Below, piece after piece: positions 22,601 through 33,716 of a stretch of 64,000 nt of DNA. The stretch spans positions 14,738,883-14,802,882 of the forward strand of contig JAJEKV010000036.1 of assembly GCA_021234155.1 (NCBI GenBank), written 5' to 3'. How positions within the stretch are numbered: the stretch's first letter is position 1; each line of letters starts with the position of its first letter. Made by a program: the position numbers and the translations under genes. The DNA comes from Isoetes taiwanensis (taxonomy: Eukaryota > Streptophyta > Lycopodiopsida > Isoetales > Isoetaceae). The notes under the pieces are model-generated. The model worked only from the letters and a program-made list of their open reading frames with translations, was not told the DNA's origin and did no database searches.

Positions 22601-25452
22601 ACTTGCAACTGCAAGCTTGCTTACAAGTGATATTCAGTGCTAAATACAGCAGCAAATCAGATAACTAAACTCTGTATGATATGAGGTTTGTGTACTTTCA
22701 GTAATATATAGATACGAAAATCAAATTGTTACAGCCTTATAATGAGGATGGGAGAAAACAAGCAAGGCTGCAAAATAAAGGAAATAAAGAAGCCACTTTG
22801 TCTTTTACACATAAAGGAACCATGAAAACATTTGACAACCTAAGTGAGTATTTAGAAAAGAGGGTTCAATAAGCTAAAATAATTTATTCACAATCTCGTA
22901 TAGACCCTATGCCTAGGAAGGAGAATAGAGCATATGCCAACATCAACATCAACAACACAAGCACAACACAAAATATAATCACCACATTTCTCCTAGTCCA
23001 AACTTAGTGCTTATGTATATCAATGTTTAAAATGCTTCTCCAAATGTAGAAGCTTAGTGCTTATTGTTCTAGCAAGACACTCACAAACAACATAATACAA
23101 ATATACCTTTGAAGTTCTTTGAATTTTTGAAGTATGTCATCCTGGGTATCTACCCCTGGAATCTCTTTCATCATAGCCTTCCATGCCTGTATCTCATTTT
23201 GTAAGCTTTCAAAATTAACCTGTAATTCGGTGCTGTTACCTAGTGCCTGCTCTGCCCTTTCTGCACGTCTCCTTTCAGTTTCGAGTTGTTCTCTCAACAC
23301 ATTCACATTAGAGTGGTAGTGCTTTAGTCGGTTAGCTTCCTGTATCTCTTCTGCCTGTACCAAATAAAGCATTTTAAATGCGCGAGGAAAATCAATATGG
23401 GTCTATCACTGGAAAGAACAATCCAACAAATGATGGCAACATACACCGCGTTCGAGTTCTTCCCGAAGATGCTTAATGATCACATCAGCCTCATTGTTCT
23501 CATGAGATACAGAAGTTGACATTGAGACACTTGCAAGTTTAGATTCCAACTCTTGTTTCTCATTCAGGCACTGCAACCAAGATGACAAAAATAAAGAAAC
23601 CATAGTAAATGAGACCAAACAATACAATCTAACTGATGAAATGGTACTTATGCGGATCTCCAAGGAAGCTTTTATGCTTGCTAACCTCATTAAGGAGTGC
23701 TTGCAAAGTCTCACACTGTTTGTGTAGTGTATTTGCTTCAGATAATGCTGAGTCTGCACGTCCCTTTTCTATCATAAACTGTAATAAAACCAATAAGAAG
23801 ATCATTCTATACAAATAAATCTACTTAGTAGAAACAACGACAAAATTACCTCAGCTCTCAATCTAGATATTGCTGATGTATTGTCATCATTTATTTCCTG
23901 ATATTCTCGTTGCAGCCGTGCTATCCTAATGGCAGAATCTTCCTGAAGTTCATCTCTCTCCCTTTGACATTCAAGAATCTTACCTTCTGCTTCTCTTGCT
24001 TTTGATTCTGCTTCGGCTCCTTTACTCATCTCAAGTTGAAGTTGTTCCTGCAAAATAGAATCACTTTAGTATTTGTTTCTGATGGCACTTGCCTGATCTA
24101 ATTATTGGAGCAAGCAGCAAGTTTGGGCATGGATAAAATTTACAGAAAGGGGTGACAGTTCCCATAATGGATAAAGGAGGAAAGATAAGAATGAAGTTTT
24201 TCGGAATTCTCATTTCAATGACCCCAGATGTTGAGTTCCACAACTCTAAAATATAAAATCCAGACCTGAAGCTCGTGACAACGTGTTAGTTGGTTCCGGA
24301 GCCGCTCTTCAGCCTTCTGATACTCCTCAGTACGCTGCTTACGAAGGGCAGATTCTTGTGCAGTTATGGCAGCCAAGGATTGATGTAAACTGTTTGACTG
24401 CTCCACTAACTTTTTCTTCTCCGAGTCTCACAAATTCAGCAAGAACAATCAAATTAGAAACATGTCTATTATCATCTGCTAAGAGAGATGGGAAGAGAGA
24501 GATAGGTAGGTAGGTAGATTTATTAACGTCTACTAGAGAGCACATATGCCAACAGGGAATTAGAGGATGGGAACTTCCACTTTCATATCAAATGTTTTTT
24601 ATTTTCATGGTTAAAATCCTTTGTCTACAAGTGAGGAGCATTTCACTAATGTCGCGGCATGCCATACTGCCAAGAATTAAAATGCCATCAATTGCAAGCA
24701 ATCAAATATCTTCCATAATGTAACGGTTACAGCAAATAAGAAGTTCGATTCTAACTAGCCCTTGGAAAACAAAGACAGGCCAATTAATTTTCCAATCGCA
24801 TGGAAGGACAGTGAATTATGCGGAACTAAGTTGTTGAATAGTTGGCATATATATTTAGACAGGCATTACGATGGTGTTACTAAGCAATAGGCATGCTTTA
24901 TTGCTAAAACAATAAATATTTCTTACCTGCAGCCTCAAGCTTTTCCTGTAGATATCGAATGATGTGCTCGTAGTCAAGAACTTGCTTCTCGCGCAGATTC
25001 AATGTTTCGAGGAATTCAGATTTCACCTGTCATTTCATGTACACTTTCTAGTGCAAGCTTGCTTCAAAAACACTAATTTGGCTAAAGTTGCTCACTAATA
25101 CCATATCATTCTTGAACTTGAGCTACAACCAATCATCATCAAACCACTTGAGTGCAATCACCAACTATCGAAAATGTTATCAGCATTAACAAATAGAAGA
25201 GAGCTTAGAAGAACTAACCATGTTCCGGCATTTGTATGTACAGCTTGTTTCGCTCCAACCCAAGAAGTCAGGATCATGAAAGCCATCTTGAAGGGAACAC
25301 AGCTCTCCATCAAGCTCAGGAGCTGCCCAAAGCTCATTTCCAGGGGCAGCTAGTTCCCAGGCACCTGCATCACTATCTTCCGGAAGCTCCTGGAGCTCGG
25401 AAGGAAGGGGATCAGGACGTGGCCTCTTGCCCACCGGAGTTCGAAGCATCAT
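19632..25452 (-). CDS. MAD1: Spindle assembly checkpoint protein MAD1, about 16 exons
   Basis: Coiled-coil checkpoint protein that holds MAD2 at unattached kinetochores; in plants it also associates with the nuclear envelope. Modelled exons, in gene order: 25452-25219, 25026-24927, 24426-24266, 24047-23850, 23778-23686, 23570-23447, 23350-23107, 21754-21583, 21509-21360, 21274-21071, 20640-20529, 20434-20347, 20276-20207, 20041-19904, a short exon ending at 19795, and 19721-19632 (stop). Frames join through GT/AG sites except at the 14/15 border. The start MMLRTPVGKRPRP and CTYKCRNMV resemble plant MAD1; IPGVDTQDDI, VFADKAMTFRKACSL, TLKSIYSKES and FKSIPAFVANLTLELFNRTT mark the middle and C-terminal fold. 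Long heptad-rich segments lie between. About 750 residues, close to the Arabidopsis length. Intron 7 (1.35 kb) contains repeat-like sequence. Confidence 0.92.
24495..24560 (-). repeat. SINE/LINE 3'-end remnant with microsatellite tail in a MAD1 intron
   Basis: On the minus strand this reads TAGACGTTAATAAATC followed by a (TACC)n-like run. The GACGTTAATAAA-type 3' end with a short tandem tail recurs at 3275-3330, 33690-33760 and 55345-55375. It lies in MAD1 intron 2, between exons 24426-24266 and 25026-24927. Confidence 0.5.
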
Positions 25453-25640
25453 GGTGAGAGGGAAACGTTTAAAATGTCTACTCCTCTAAGGTATGACAGA
25501 GTTGTCTATCACTCTCAACCGTCGGATGAGGAGGATAATCGCTTTCCTAAAACAAGGTTTTCCGTCAGCCGTCGGATGAGGAGCATAATTGATTCAATTC
25601 AATTTCATTAAACTTGTTATTAGGTAGTATACTAGAACTA
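25453..25640 (-). promoter_or_regulatory. MAD1 upstream region with a direct repeat
   Basis: Immediately upstream of the MAD1 start, the motif CCGTCGGATGAGGAGSATAAT occurs twice, about 52 bp apart (around 25519 and 25571). The repeat could be a control element or simply a local duplication. No convincing TATA box was assigned. Confidence 0.4.
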
Positions 25641-25835
25641 GAAAAATGCCCACCTCGGTGGGCTTTGCGTTTTCCAACATATATAATTGTGTGATTAGGT
25701 GAGGGTTCGAAAAGTGGGGTTTAAGTCCTTAAAATTCAGGTTGGAATTCAAAATTTTCAGTTTAGATTTTTGGATGCCGCAAAATTCCAGTACAAAATAA
25801 CATAGTTTAGTGTAAAATCCGGTATATCCGAGTCT

Positions 25836-25945
25836 TGTCTTGTCTTGTTCTATATTAAAATTCGGTACGTATTATCTATAGGCGGCAAATTGTCTTGTCT
25901 TGTTCTATATTAAAATTCGGTACGTATTATCTATAGGCGGCAAAT
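25836..25945. repeat. Perfect 55-bp tandem duplication
   Basis: 25836-25890 and 25891-25945 read as the same 55-bp unit, including TATTAAAATTCGGTACG and CTATAGGCGGCAAATTG. The identity points to a recent duplication. Confidence 0.85.
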
Positions 25946-27285
25946 TGTCTGGTAAGGCTTAGAAAGTTTTTCGAACCCTGAGGATGATTTTTTGTTGTTG
26001 TATATAAACTTTCACTTCAAATTTTTCCCCCCTTTTTTTTGCAACGTCTATGCATGAAGTCAGTTTGGACCATTTATGAAGTTGCTTCTACATTATAGAT
26101 GCATTTATAATGGTGTTGTTAAAATGAATGATGCCAATCTTGCAAGACTGGTTGATATTCTTGGGAAAAACGTTCTGGTTCAGGTCCAAATACGGCCACT
26201 TTGAATATACGTCTAGAATTTTAATGTGTGCACTTCATTGTAGTAAAACAAATTTCCCCTTGTTGACATATAGGAAAGGGAAATTTTAGATAACCCTTCC
26301 CACCCCCAGTATTTTATGAGCCTTTAGTCTGTGATCAAGGCATTATCCCCTTCTATTGCTAATTAATACATCAGCGAAAATAGAAGTAGATTGGGCCTCT
26401 TAAATGGCAACTTAAATAGAATCTAGATGAGCTCTTCTTTGATAATAATAACAAAAAATCACCATCATTAGCAACGGCAACTCTTGCTTGAGAACGCGGA
26501 GCTTGATCAAGTGCTTTTTGAAGCTTTGACCACAATACCTTCGTTTCCTTTAGCACCACTAGAAGTGGAATATCAACATACTTGATAGTCCACGTGCTTG
26601 CTTGTGCAAAAAGTGTGATCCATTCTATTATAAATCACCTCAATGTCATCAATGTTCTATTTGTCAGTTATCTACATCCTTCTTGCACCAAGATGTGGTT
26701 TTCTTGAAATGATCATAATATCTATACTCATACTCTTGGAGTTTTGCATGCCCTGCATATGATTATAGGGTGCACATAAAGATGTTGTATACACATTGAG
26801 ATGTCCCTCCTATATATAAGACGTGAGAAGAAGCTTTTAAATTGCAATGGTCTTTGTTACTGCTTACATCAAGAATACCTTGGTTTCTTAAACTATTAGA
26901 TAGAGAGATTTCTTGCTATGTATATTAATTTTAAACATGCATTTCCACATTGTTATATACTCTACAAAGAAATATCTTCGATGCTCTTAGATTTATAGCT
27001 GAAGGAAACTTTAAGAAGAAACTCTGCTAGATTGTTATTCAACTATGTACTTGAACCTTAAAGAATTCTAAGAAAACATAGCTACGCAACAAAAATGGGG
27101 TTCTAAGCACGCAAAGCGATTATTTCTCTTGGTTTAGGTTTAAGTTTAGGTTTAAAAAGATTTAGATTACCACATTCTCATACAGTAATTTTGCTTGATT
27201 TTATAGTCTACGGTGCTACCAAAATGTATACGGATTTCTGAAGGTTGCGTGAGTGGCGAATACTTCTTGAAACTCTCATATATCA
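25946..27285. other. No gene recognised
   Basis: AT-rich. A short degenerate run of GTTTAGGTTTAA at about 27134-27165 resembles plant telomere repeat only loosely. No coding region supported. Confidence 0.4.
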
Positions 27286-28320
27286 CGTTATTCAGGTACT
27301 TAAAGGATTTTATGAGTTCCCTTAGATTCTATTATATTTCATGCAATTCCCTTATATACTCTGAAGATTCCCCTAGGTTCTTTAAGATTCAATTAGGTTT
27401 TCATATATTCCCTTAGATTTTGTGAGATTCCCTGACTTTCTATAAAGTACTTGTAGAAGATTCTGGAAAGTTCTAGTATTTCTAGAAGATTCCAGACTGT
27501 TCTAGAATACTAGAATGTTCTAGAACATTCTATAACTTTCTAGAATGTTCTAGAATCCTATATATATGTAATTACTAGCGCTGGCTTCCGGAAGCTTTCA
27601 GTATATATCAGCCGCAAGATCCTGGCCGTCCATTTGCTCCCAAGCGATCTCGGCCATCGAATCTGGTGGCTTCTGGAAACTTCTTGATCCATTGGTGGCT
27701 TCCAGAATGCTGGAACATTCTAGAACCTTCTAGAATGTTCTAGAACTTTCCAGAATGTTCTAGAACATTTTGAAAAGTTCAGAACTGGTAGAACATGCTA
27801 GAAAGTTCTAGAACTTCTAGAAGACTGTGGAAAGTTCTAGAACTTTTTCCTGGATGTTCTAGAATTTTAGGATGTTCTAGAACATTTTGCCTTAGATTTC
27901 ATGAAATTTGCTTACTTTTTACAACTTTCTAGAAGATTTTACATCTTTTTTTTATTATTCTAGAAGGTTCTATGTTCTAGAACCTCTTGGAACCTTCTAG
28001 AAGGCTCAAGACTAGTAGTCAACCGGAATGTCCATCCTTATGTCCAAATTATATACTACAAAGGGGTCTCTTTTTTGCACGAATGCATGTAGGATATTTG
28101 TGCATGAATGGACGGACGAGATAGGCCATCAGATCCGACGGCTCAGATCGCATCGGCCAAAAAGCTTCCAGAACATTAGCGAACCTTCTAGAGCATTTTA
28201 GAACATCTGGAACATTCTAGAGCTTTCCAGAACTTTCTAGAATATCTCTAGAACATTTTAAAGCATTCCATAACTATCTAGAGCATTTTAGAACATCTGA
28301 GTACATCATGCTATAAAACG
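27286..28320. repeat. HSE-rich dispersed repeat, copy A
   Basis: Begins with degenerate units around TTCCCTTAGATTYT (27290-27440), then long runs of TTCTAGAA palindromes (about 27470-27560, 27700-27870, 27955-28010, 28170-28300). A core at 27571-27707 (ATTACTAGCG...GGTGGCTTCCAGAAT) occurs again at 45849-45990 and, inverted, at 46035-46176. Another segment (28073-28160, TATTTGTGCATGAATGGAC) matches the reverse strand of about 46290-46385. It is a repeat family with no evident coding capacity. Confidence 0.85.
27713..27765. promoter_or_regulatory. Perfect heat-shock-element array, 11 alternating GAA/TTC units
   Basis: From 27713 to 27765 the units GAA and TTC alternate eleven times with exactly two bases between each, giving a 10-bp period of nnGAAnnTTC. 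Heat shock factor trimers bind three or more inverted nGAAn units, so this is a far longer site than usual. Shorter perfect runs flank it. Whether it is used is unknown: no heat-responsive gene is evident beside it. Confidence 0.6.
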
Positions 28321-28394
28321 TAAAGCTATGATCTCATATAAAAAATTTAAGAGCAACTACCTACTTGTAGATATGCTTATACTTCTTATGATAA

Positions 28395-29340
28395 CTAAAG
28401 CAGCAAATATTCAAATCAAATAATTAAATATGCATTGAAAAGCTAATAAAATGCTCCACAAAGTTTTATTTTCTGGATTAGGCTCAATATTATCTGGAAT
28501 GACTTCATCAACAAAATTGTCAAGAGCATCAACGTCAGCAAAATTATCAACATTGGCATGGGGTGCTTCTACATTCTCACTTCCGTTAGCAACATGCAAA
28601 GCGGAGTATGAGCATCGGGGGAGTTATACGATAAAATCATCATCGGGAAAAAATCGAGAATACTATTTGAATGATTTATTGAGTTTGCATCTCAGCCCAT
28701 TACTTGATTCATCAAAGATAGCACTATGACTAATGGACACCTTACATGTCTCAGGGTCAAAGAATCTATAAGCCTTTGAATCTGCAGAATATCCAATAAA
28801 AATAACCTTTCGACCTCTAGGGTCAAGTTTCTTGCGATCTTTATGAGAAACAAGTATATAAGAAATACATCCAAAGATTCGCAAATGAGAAACTGATAGT
28901 TTTATACCTGTCCAAGCCTCAACCTCAGAGTAATAGATTTTAGTCGCGGATGTAGTGAGATGATTTTGAATGTAAACGGCAGATGAAACGGCTTCAAATA
29001 AAACCCTGCCCGACAAATTTGCATGAATCAACATAGACTTTACTAATTTAAAAACGGTCGCGGTTCTTTCGTTCGTAAAACACCATTTTGCTGTGGCGTC
29101 TCTGATACAGTAAACTCATGTTGAATCCCATGTTCTGTGCAAAATGCCTGAAAAACTTTGGATTTATACTCACCGCCATTGTCAGTGCGTAAAATCTTAA
29201 GAGGAAGGCCAATTTGAGTTTCAACAAGTTTGTAAAAAACTTTAAAAATATCAAATACATCTGATTTCTTTTTCAATAGATAGACAAAAGTATATCGTGT
29301 GTAATGATTCTACTAATAGCAGTCCAAAAAAAGTCTCCTT
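28395..29340 (-). pseudogene. Ty1/copia integrase fragment
   Basis: Minus strand. 29276-29043 reads the integrase core end: KKKSDVFDIFKVF, LKILRTDNGGEYKS and TPQQNGV. After a frameshift, 29034-28663 continues with SMLIHANL, AVYIQNHLTT, SVSHLRIFGC and IFIGYSADSKAYRFFDPET. 28599-28411 reads an acidic linker (NVDNFADVDALDNFVDEVI) such as lies between integrase and RT. RT is missing on the left; on the right the element is cut by a LINE poly(T). Confidence 0.9.
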
Positions 29341-29372
29341 CTGAGCAGTCCATAAATCCTCTTTGAATCCCC

Positions 29373-29960
29373 TTTTTTTTTTTTTTTTTTTTTTTTTAAG
29401 AAGGTATAATTTTTATCCAAGACTCCAAAAAGTTATTACAAGACTATAAAGAAATATTAGATGAGACGGAGATAAGATCCCCAAATCTCATCTTTATCAT
29501 CATCGGATAGTCTGGACATCATGTACTGATCACATAATCTATTCTTCATCTCGCAAAGTAGTTGATCGGAAGTAGGGAGAATGTTTCTAAATACTATCAA
29601 ACGGGCAATGCTCTCGCAATATGAAACACTAGTTTCTTGAGTCTCGACCAACGTCAAAGCAGTGAACCAAGAAGAATTTGTTGATTGTTGAGATGCGACT
29701 GAAAGCGACCCTGAATCCATGCCATGTGGTGTGAATATTTCCATACAAGATAAATCATTGCTCAATAGTCTCAGGCAACTTGCATACATGGCAGAATGTG
29801 CTTACTCATGGCTTAAATGAATGAATGAACCTTTACATTTACCCTCATTGAGAAATGAGCAATCTGCCAGAGAAGCATTGAGTGCTTTGAAATGATATTT
29901 TTATCCAAGATGCAGTTCCATACACAATGGAGATGTTCCTCTTGTACCATCAATGCCTAA
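29373..29960 (-). pseudogene. LINE 3' end with poly(A) tail (reverse orientation)
   Basis: A 25-T run at 29373-29397 is read as the poly(A) tail of a minus-strand L1-like element. Upstream on that strand, a frame near 29795 reads CHVCKLPETIEQ then FILYGNIHTTWHGF, matching the C-terminal zinc finger (C..C..PET.EH.F..C......W) of plant LINEs. Further upstream, LWQIAHFSMRVNV resembles the preceding W-rich segment. Stops and a 5' truncation make it dead. Its tail abuts the copia integrase fragment, suggesting insertion into that element. Confidence 0.75.
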
Positions 29961-30525
29961 TGCAAAGATAGGCTAGGGAGGAGCAGATGCCAAGAATTGG
30001 TAGCATTGATTAATGTAATCCTACATAATGAAATATTCTTATTAGTTTTCTAGATTCGCTCCTATTCGTGGTTAGGTACAAGAGGGATGTTGTCTGCAGA
30101 TTTCTTATATGTGGAAGTCTAGGCCGCAAGAGTAAAGACACCAGCATCCTGCCATCTCTTTGAAGAATATATTATTCAGCATGTTATCAACGCAATTGAA
30201 AAGCAAAAGCTGCTTAAAACTAAAGTAATGTTGGGTTTGGCTTGAATATATAGTTGTCTTCTGGTAAAGATAGTTCAAGCAATAATTCTGAGGCAAAAGA
30301 TAGTCAAATGGAGGGCAGATAAGATCTGATTATAGTTAATCTTCTCTTAGACATGACGTGTTGTTTATACCTTTCCATTTAATTTAGGGATTGTCTTTTT
30401 TGTAACTATGCCATATGGTAGAGTAGGCTGGCTTATATTCTAGGTCTAGTCTGATAGATATTTCAAGGATATTTCGTCTGGATAAGCATTATTTCAAAGG
30501 CAATAGTGTCATTAGTTCATATTTT
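29961..30525. other. No gene recognised
   Basis: AT-rich. The left end may still be degenerate LINE sequence. No other feature seen. Confidence 0.35.
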
Positions 30526-30690
30526 TTAAATTTAAAGAGCTTCAATCATGTGGTAAGACCTTATATTGCCATCGGAAGGTCTTGAATTCGATTCTCTCCA
30601 TGGTCTAGCAATTCCAAGTGATTGAGCAATTTGATTCGGCTAAGGTGCCATCAGAATTTGAAAAGGCTGAGAAGTAAGGCAATTAGACGT
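30526..30690 (+). repeat. Possible tRNA-derived SINE
   Basis: GAATTCGATTC (about 30588-30598) resembles a Pol III B box (GGTTCGANNCC). About 40 bp upstream, ATGTGGTAAGACC could be a degenerate A box. There is no cloverleaf, so it is not a tRNA gene. The 3' end is not defined. Confidence 0.35.
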
Positions 30691-31561
30691 GAAACAGAGA
30701 TGTCATAAACTTTTTCATCCTTGCAGTCTAAGAATCAGTGGGACCAATCGATAATAGTGAACGGTGTTACCTTTTTCCAATTTAGAACAACAAAAGAATT
30801 GTGATGGCGAGCTAAGTACATGTTTGCGAAATAGGGCTAGGAACGATGCAAAATTGTAGAGATATATGACACAATTTATTCTCAATGGGCTTCGATTGAA
30901 GCAAAACTCTAGTTCATCAGATCAAGTGGAGCATCACACAACGACGCGACCTCCCTGCCCTGGCATCAAGAAGAAAGAAATATATAAGGAGGAAAATAAA
31001 AAATAATCCAAAACACAGGTTATCCATAGCTCCAAAGAGGTGCATACCTACATCTAGAGCATGAAATCATAAAATTACCAACATATGACAGCCCATTGTT
31101 CCATTCATTCATCAATTGAAAAATTAAGCAGGCACGATCTCTGATACAATAAATGCAGGGATAGAACTCTTGAACCTTGTGGCAAGTAGTTCATGCATGC
31201 ATCTACCCATTTCATATTATGCTGTAAGGTTCCCAAAATGTATTGGAGTATCGTGTACCCTATGATTTCGTGTGATTTTGGAGCAGTATTCATATATCTA
31301 TATGTATAAATCCTATGCTGAAATATGGAGTTCGGAAATCCGAGAGATCTGTCCAGGGTTTGGAAGGGCAATCCTTTGGAATGCATGAGGAGGCGATGAG
31401 TTGGTGCGCATGCCGATTCCACATGGCGGTATGGTTGCGGCAAATTAGAAGGTGTGGCGAGGTGGTCGGCATGGTGGAGGGGTTAAAGGCGAGGGCGGTT
31501 CCGGATATGGCATAAGCGTAGAGGTTTTTGTAGTCCGTTGTTTGAAGTCGTTCGCTAGTAT
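30691..31561. other. No gene recognised; left flank of the HUH-like element
   Basis: 31315-31515 is G-rich and open for 66 codons on the plus strand. It may be the 5' part of the element that follows, but I found no matching segment upstream of the second copy at 59 kb. Confidence 0.3.
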
Positions 31562-32609
31562 TTGCAAGAGCTTGGATTTGGTGGTGGCACTTGTCGATCA
31601 ATAGGTATGCTGAAGAGGCAGGCTAGGAAGGGAAAAGGTAGGCTTGGTGTGAATTTGTATGTTGGCAGCATAGATGAGCTGCTGGACGTTGGTGGGAAGG
31701 GTAGGGGTAGTACAAGGGCGAGGGAGGGTGGGAAGGTTGTGGAGGAAGGTAGCGGTCTACTTGATGTCAGTGTCATTCTGGGATATGCAGGAATGGATAC
31801 TTGATGTAAGTCTGATACTGTTACTGGAGCAGTGGCATTGGAAAAAGGTTCAGTATTGGACCTCCTGCATTGCCAGGCAGTCTTCAGGATGGTCATTAAG
31901 ACTCCGAGGCAAGTGAACACTGCAATAAAGAAGTACCTTGGTTGGGGTGTTCAAAAGCCAGCAGGTGTGTTGTTGATCTGTAAGGCCCTGAAAAACACGA
32001 AGCTTCATTGCTTCGAGGGAATCGTGGGCTACTATCTCAAGGACTACGGAAAAGTCCACTACAAGGTCTGTCTCCATAATGTGAGTGAGAAGCAGATAGA
32101 GATAGACAAAGATCTTTATCTGAGGTATGGTGCAAGAGATTTGAAGAACCTTGTTGTATTGGACAACAAGAATGTGTTGCACAGGGCTGCCCATTATGTC
32201 AATTACCATGGTAGAAAACAAGTGTCTGCTAGTTTGGTTTACACTATGTGTCGCATGTTAGGGACGAGGAAATTTGTGATGTCCAATCAATGGATCTTGC
32301 CCACGAACACGGCCTTCATATTTGAGAACAGAGTGAAGGCAGCGTGGAGGATGATGCTCAATCCTGAGCATGCAATGCCTAGTGATGTGAGATGCATGTT
32401 GTTTGGTGTTCCTGCTGAAATGCAGCCAGTGGAGGCGGGTTGGGAAGGCAAGGAAGCGTTATTGGGATGATGCAAGTAGCGAGGGTGATGATGATGCCCA
32501 TTTTGTTGACGCGCAGGATGAAGAGTACAGGCCTGAGGCGGAGGGAGAGGGCATGGGAGCTGACTTTATTCCTTTGAATCTGATTGATTACACCATGGCA
32601 GTGGGCTAG
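31562..32609 (+). pseudogene. HUH (Rep-type) endonuclease-like ORF1, copy 1
   Basis: Plus strand. A start region KRQARKGKG (from about 31610) is in frame with a 212-codon ORF (31832-32470), broken by one TGA at 31802-31804; a further frame (to 32609) continues through RKRYWDDASSEGDDDAHF and ends with TMAVG. The second copy (59.1-60.15 kb) aligns along the whole length: KR.ARKGKG, LEK......LH.Q, CFEG.VGY..KD, KVHY.....NVS, KAAH or RAAH...YHG, PSD.R..LF. HUH endonucleases carry a H-x-H metal motif and then Y-x-x-K; here motif II is LLHCQ (first His lost) and motif III is GYYLKD (Tyr at 32030-32032). Decayed; family membership inferred. Confidence 0.5.
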
Positions 32610-32763
32610 TGTTGAGTTGTTGATGTGTTGTTTGTTTTTCCTTGCATGTGATGTTATCTTCAAATGAATGTGGACGTCCTATTTTGTTTATTTGCAAATG
32701 TTGTGTATTTGAGCACTATATGTTATGGTAGTTTAATGTAGTTCATAGTATGCATGTCCTTTG

Positions 32764-33335
32764 ATCATGCAGGTATGCCAGGCATGGAACGTAATGTCCA
32801 TGATGCAAGTGTAGAGGGTAATGGTCATGATGCTGTAACACCTGAAGTAGTAGAGATAAGTGATAGTAGCAATGATGGCATTGTGACTGACCCTTTGTCT
32901 CATCCAGGCCCTCTACCCCCTGTGCACATTGATTTCCCACGACCTCCTGTTTTGCCAACTTTCTTTCCTGGGAAGCCGCATATCCTTCCAAATAGTGTCC
33001 CATATGGGCCTCACCTGCGTCCTCATATTCCTCAATTACCCGTTGTTGCAAATCTAGTAGCAAACGGGCTGCCACACCCTATAGTTGCTGGTGGAGAGAA
33101 TGAGCATGTGCATGTGGCAGCAGAAATGCTTGAGAATGTTATGGGAATTAACCTGAGAGTGTTACCGCTGCAGTTAGAGTTCTGAGAATCCAGTTGGGCA
33201 TGCTATTTAATGCATTGGAATAGTGCATAGAAGTGATGGATTGGGAGCAGATCAGCGTCTCCGTGGAGGAGAGGGCGCTTAGAGCCCATTTGAACTTGGC
33301 AAGAGGAATCCTCATACCGGGGCACTTTGCGTGAT
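32764..33335 (+). pseudogene. ORF2 of the HUH-like element, copy 1
   Basis: After a 155-bp gap from ORF1, 32754-33185 is open for 143 codons. It starts acidic (VVEISDSSNDGIV), then is Pro/His-rich (HPGPLPPVHIDFPRPP), and ends near NVMGINLRVLPLQLEF. Past a stop, a frame at 33233-33325 reads MDWEQISVSVEE and LARGILIP, matching MEWEHMGVPVSE and FAKALLIQE of the second copy at about 60.48 kb. The position and conserved tail show that ORF2 belongs to the same element; it could be a second exon instead. Function unknown. Confidence 0.45.
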
Positions 33336-33539
33336 CGATGGGTTGCGAGAGGAGGCATCAACGGCTCTCCTCAACTTGAGGTATACCTAGTTTAGGCACT
33401 TGCATTACATGCATGTCATAGTGTGTTTGAGCATCTGAGTTCTGCATCCAAATAGAAATAGAGAATGAATTGCAAATAGAAAACTTGAAAAAAATTTGAC
33501 ACCCTCTTTTCGCATGAGTGTCTCGAAAGCATGCACATG

Positions 33540-33716
33540 AGAGTAGCCCCCATCTTTAGGCTGTGGTGGAGCACCGAGGGACCGGCTTCGTGAAGGGGTT
33601 CAAATCCCTGTGCCCCAGTCTGTTTTGGTTGTGCAGGTTATCTAGGCACTACAGTCCGGTGGTTGCATGCCACAACATGTAGGCTCCTGATAAGATAAGA
33701 TAAGATAAGATAAGAT
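33540..33716 (+). repeat. tRNA-derived SINE-like unit with (GATAA)n tail
   Basis: GGTTCAAATCC at about 33598 is a good Pol III B box, with GGCTGTGGTGGAGC about 40 bp upstream as a possible A box. The unit ends in a (GATAA)n run (about 33688-33715). No tRNA cloverleaf is formed, so a SINE is more likely than a tRNA gene. The same tail also ends the reverse-oriented repeat to its right. Confidence 0.5.

Noticed and set aside
27134-27165. Telomere-like TTTAGG repeats
   Set aside because: Only three or four imperfect units with T-rich spacing; too few and degenerate for an interstitial telomere.
27470-28300. CRISPR-like or satellite array
   Set aside because: The TTCTAGAA units have no fixed repeat/spacer structure, and the DNA is clearly eukaryotic.
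29370-29400. Poly(T) tract as a regulatory element
   Set aside because: Better explained as the poly(A) tail of the reverse-oriented LINE, whose zinc-finger motif lies about 400 bp to the right.
33598-33608. B-box-like GGTTCAAATCC as a tRNA gene
   Set aside because: No acceptor or anticodon stems can be paired around it; the simple-sequence tail fits a SINE.
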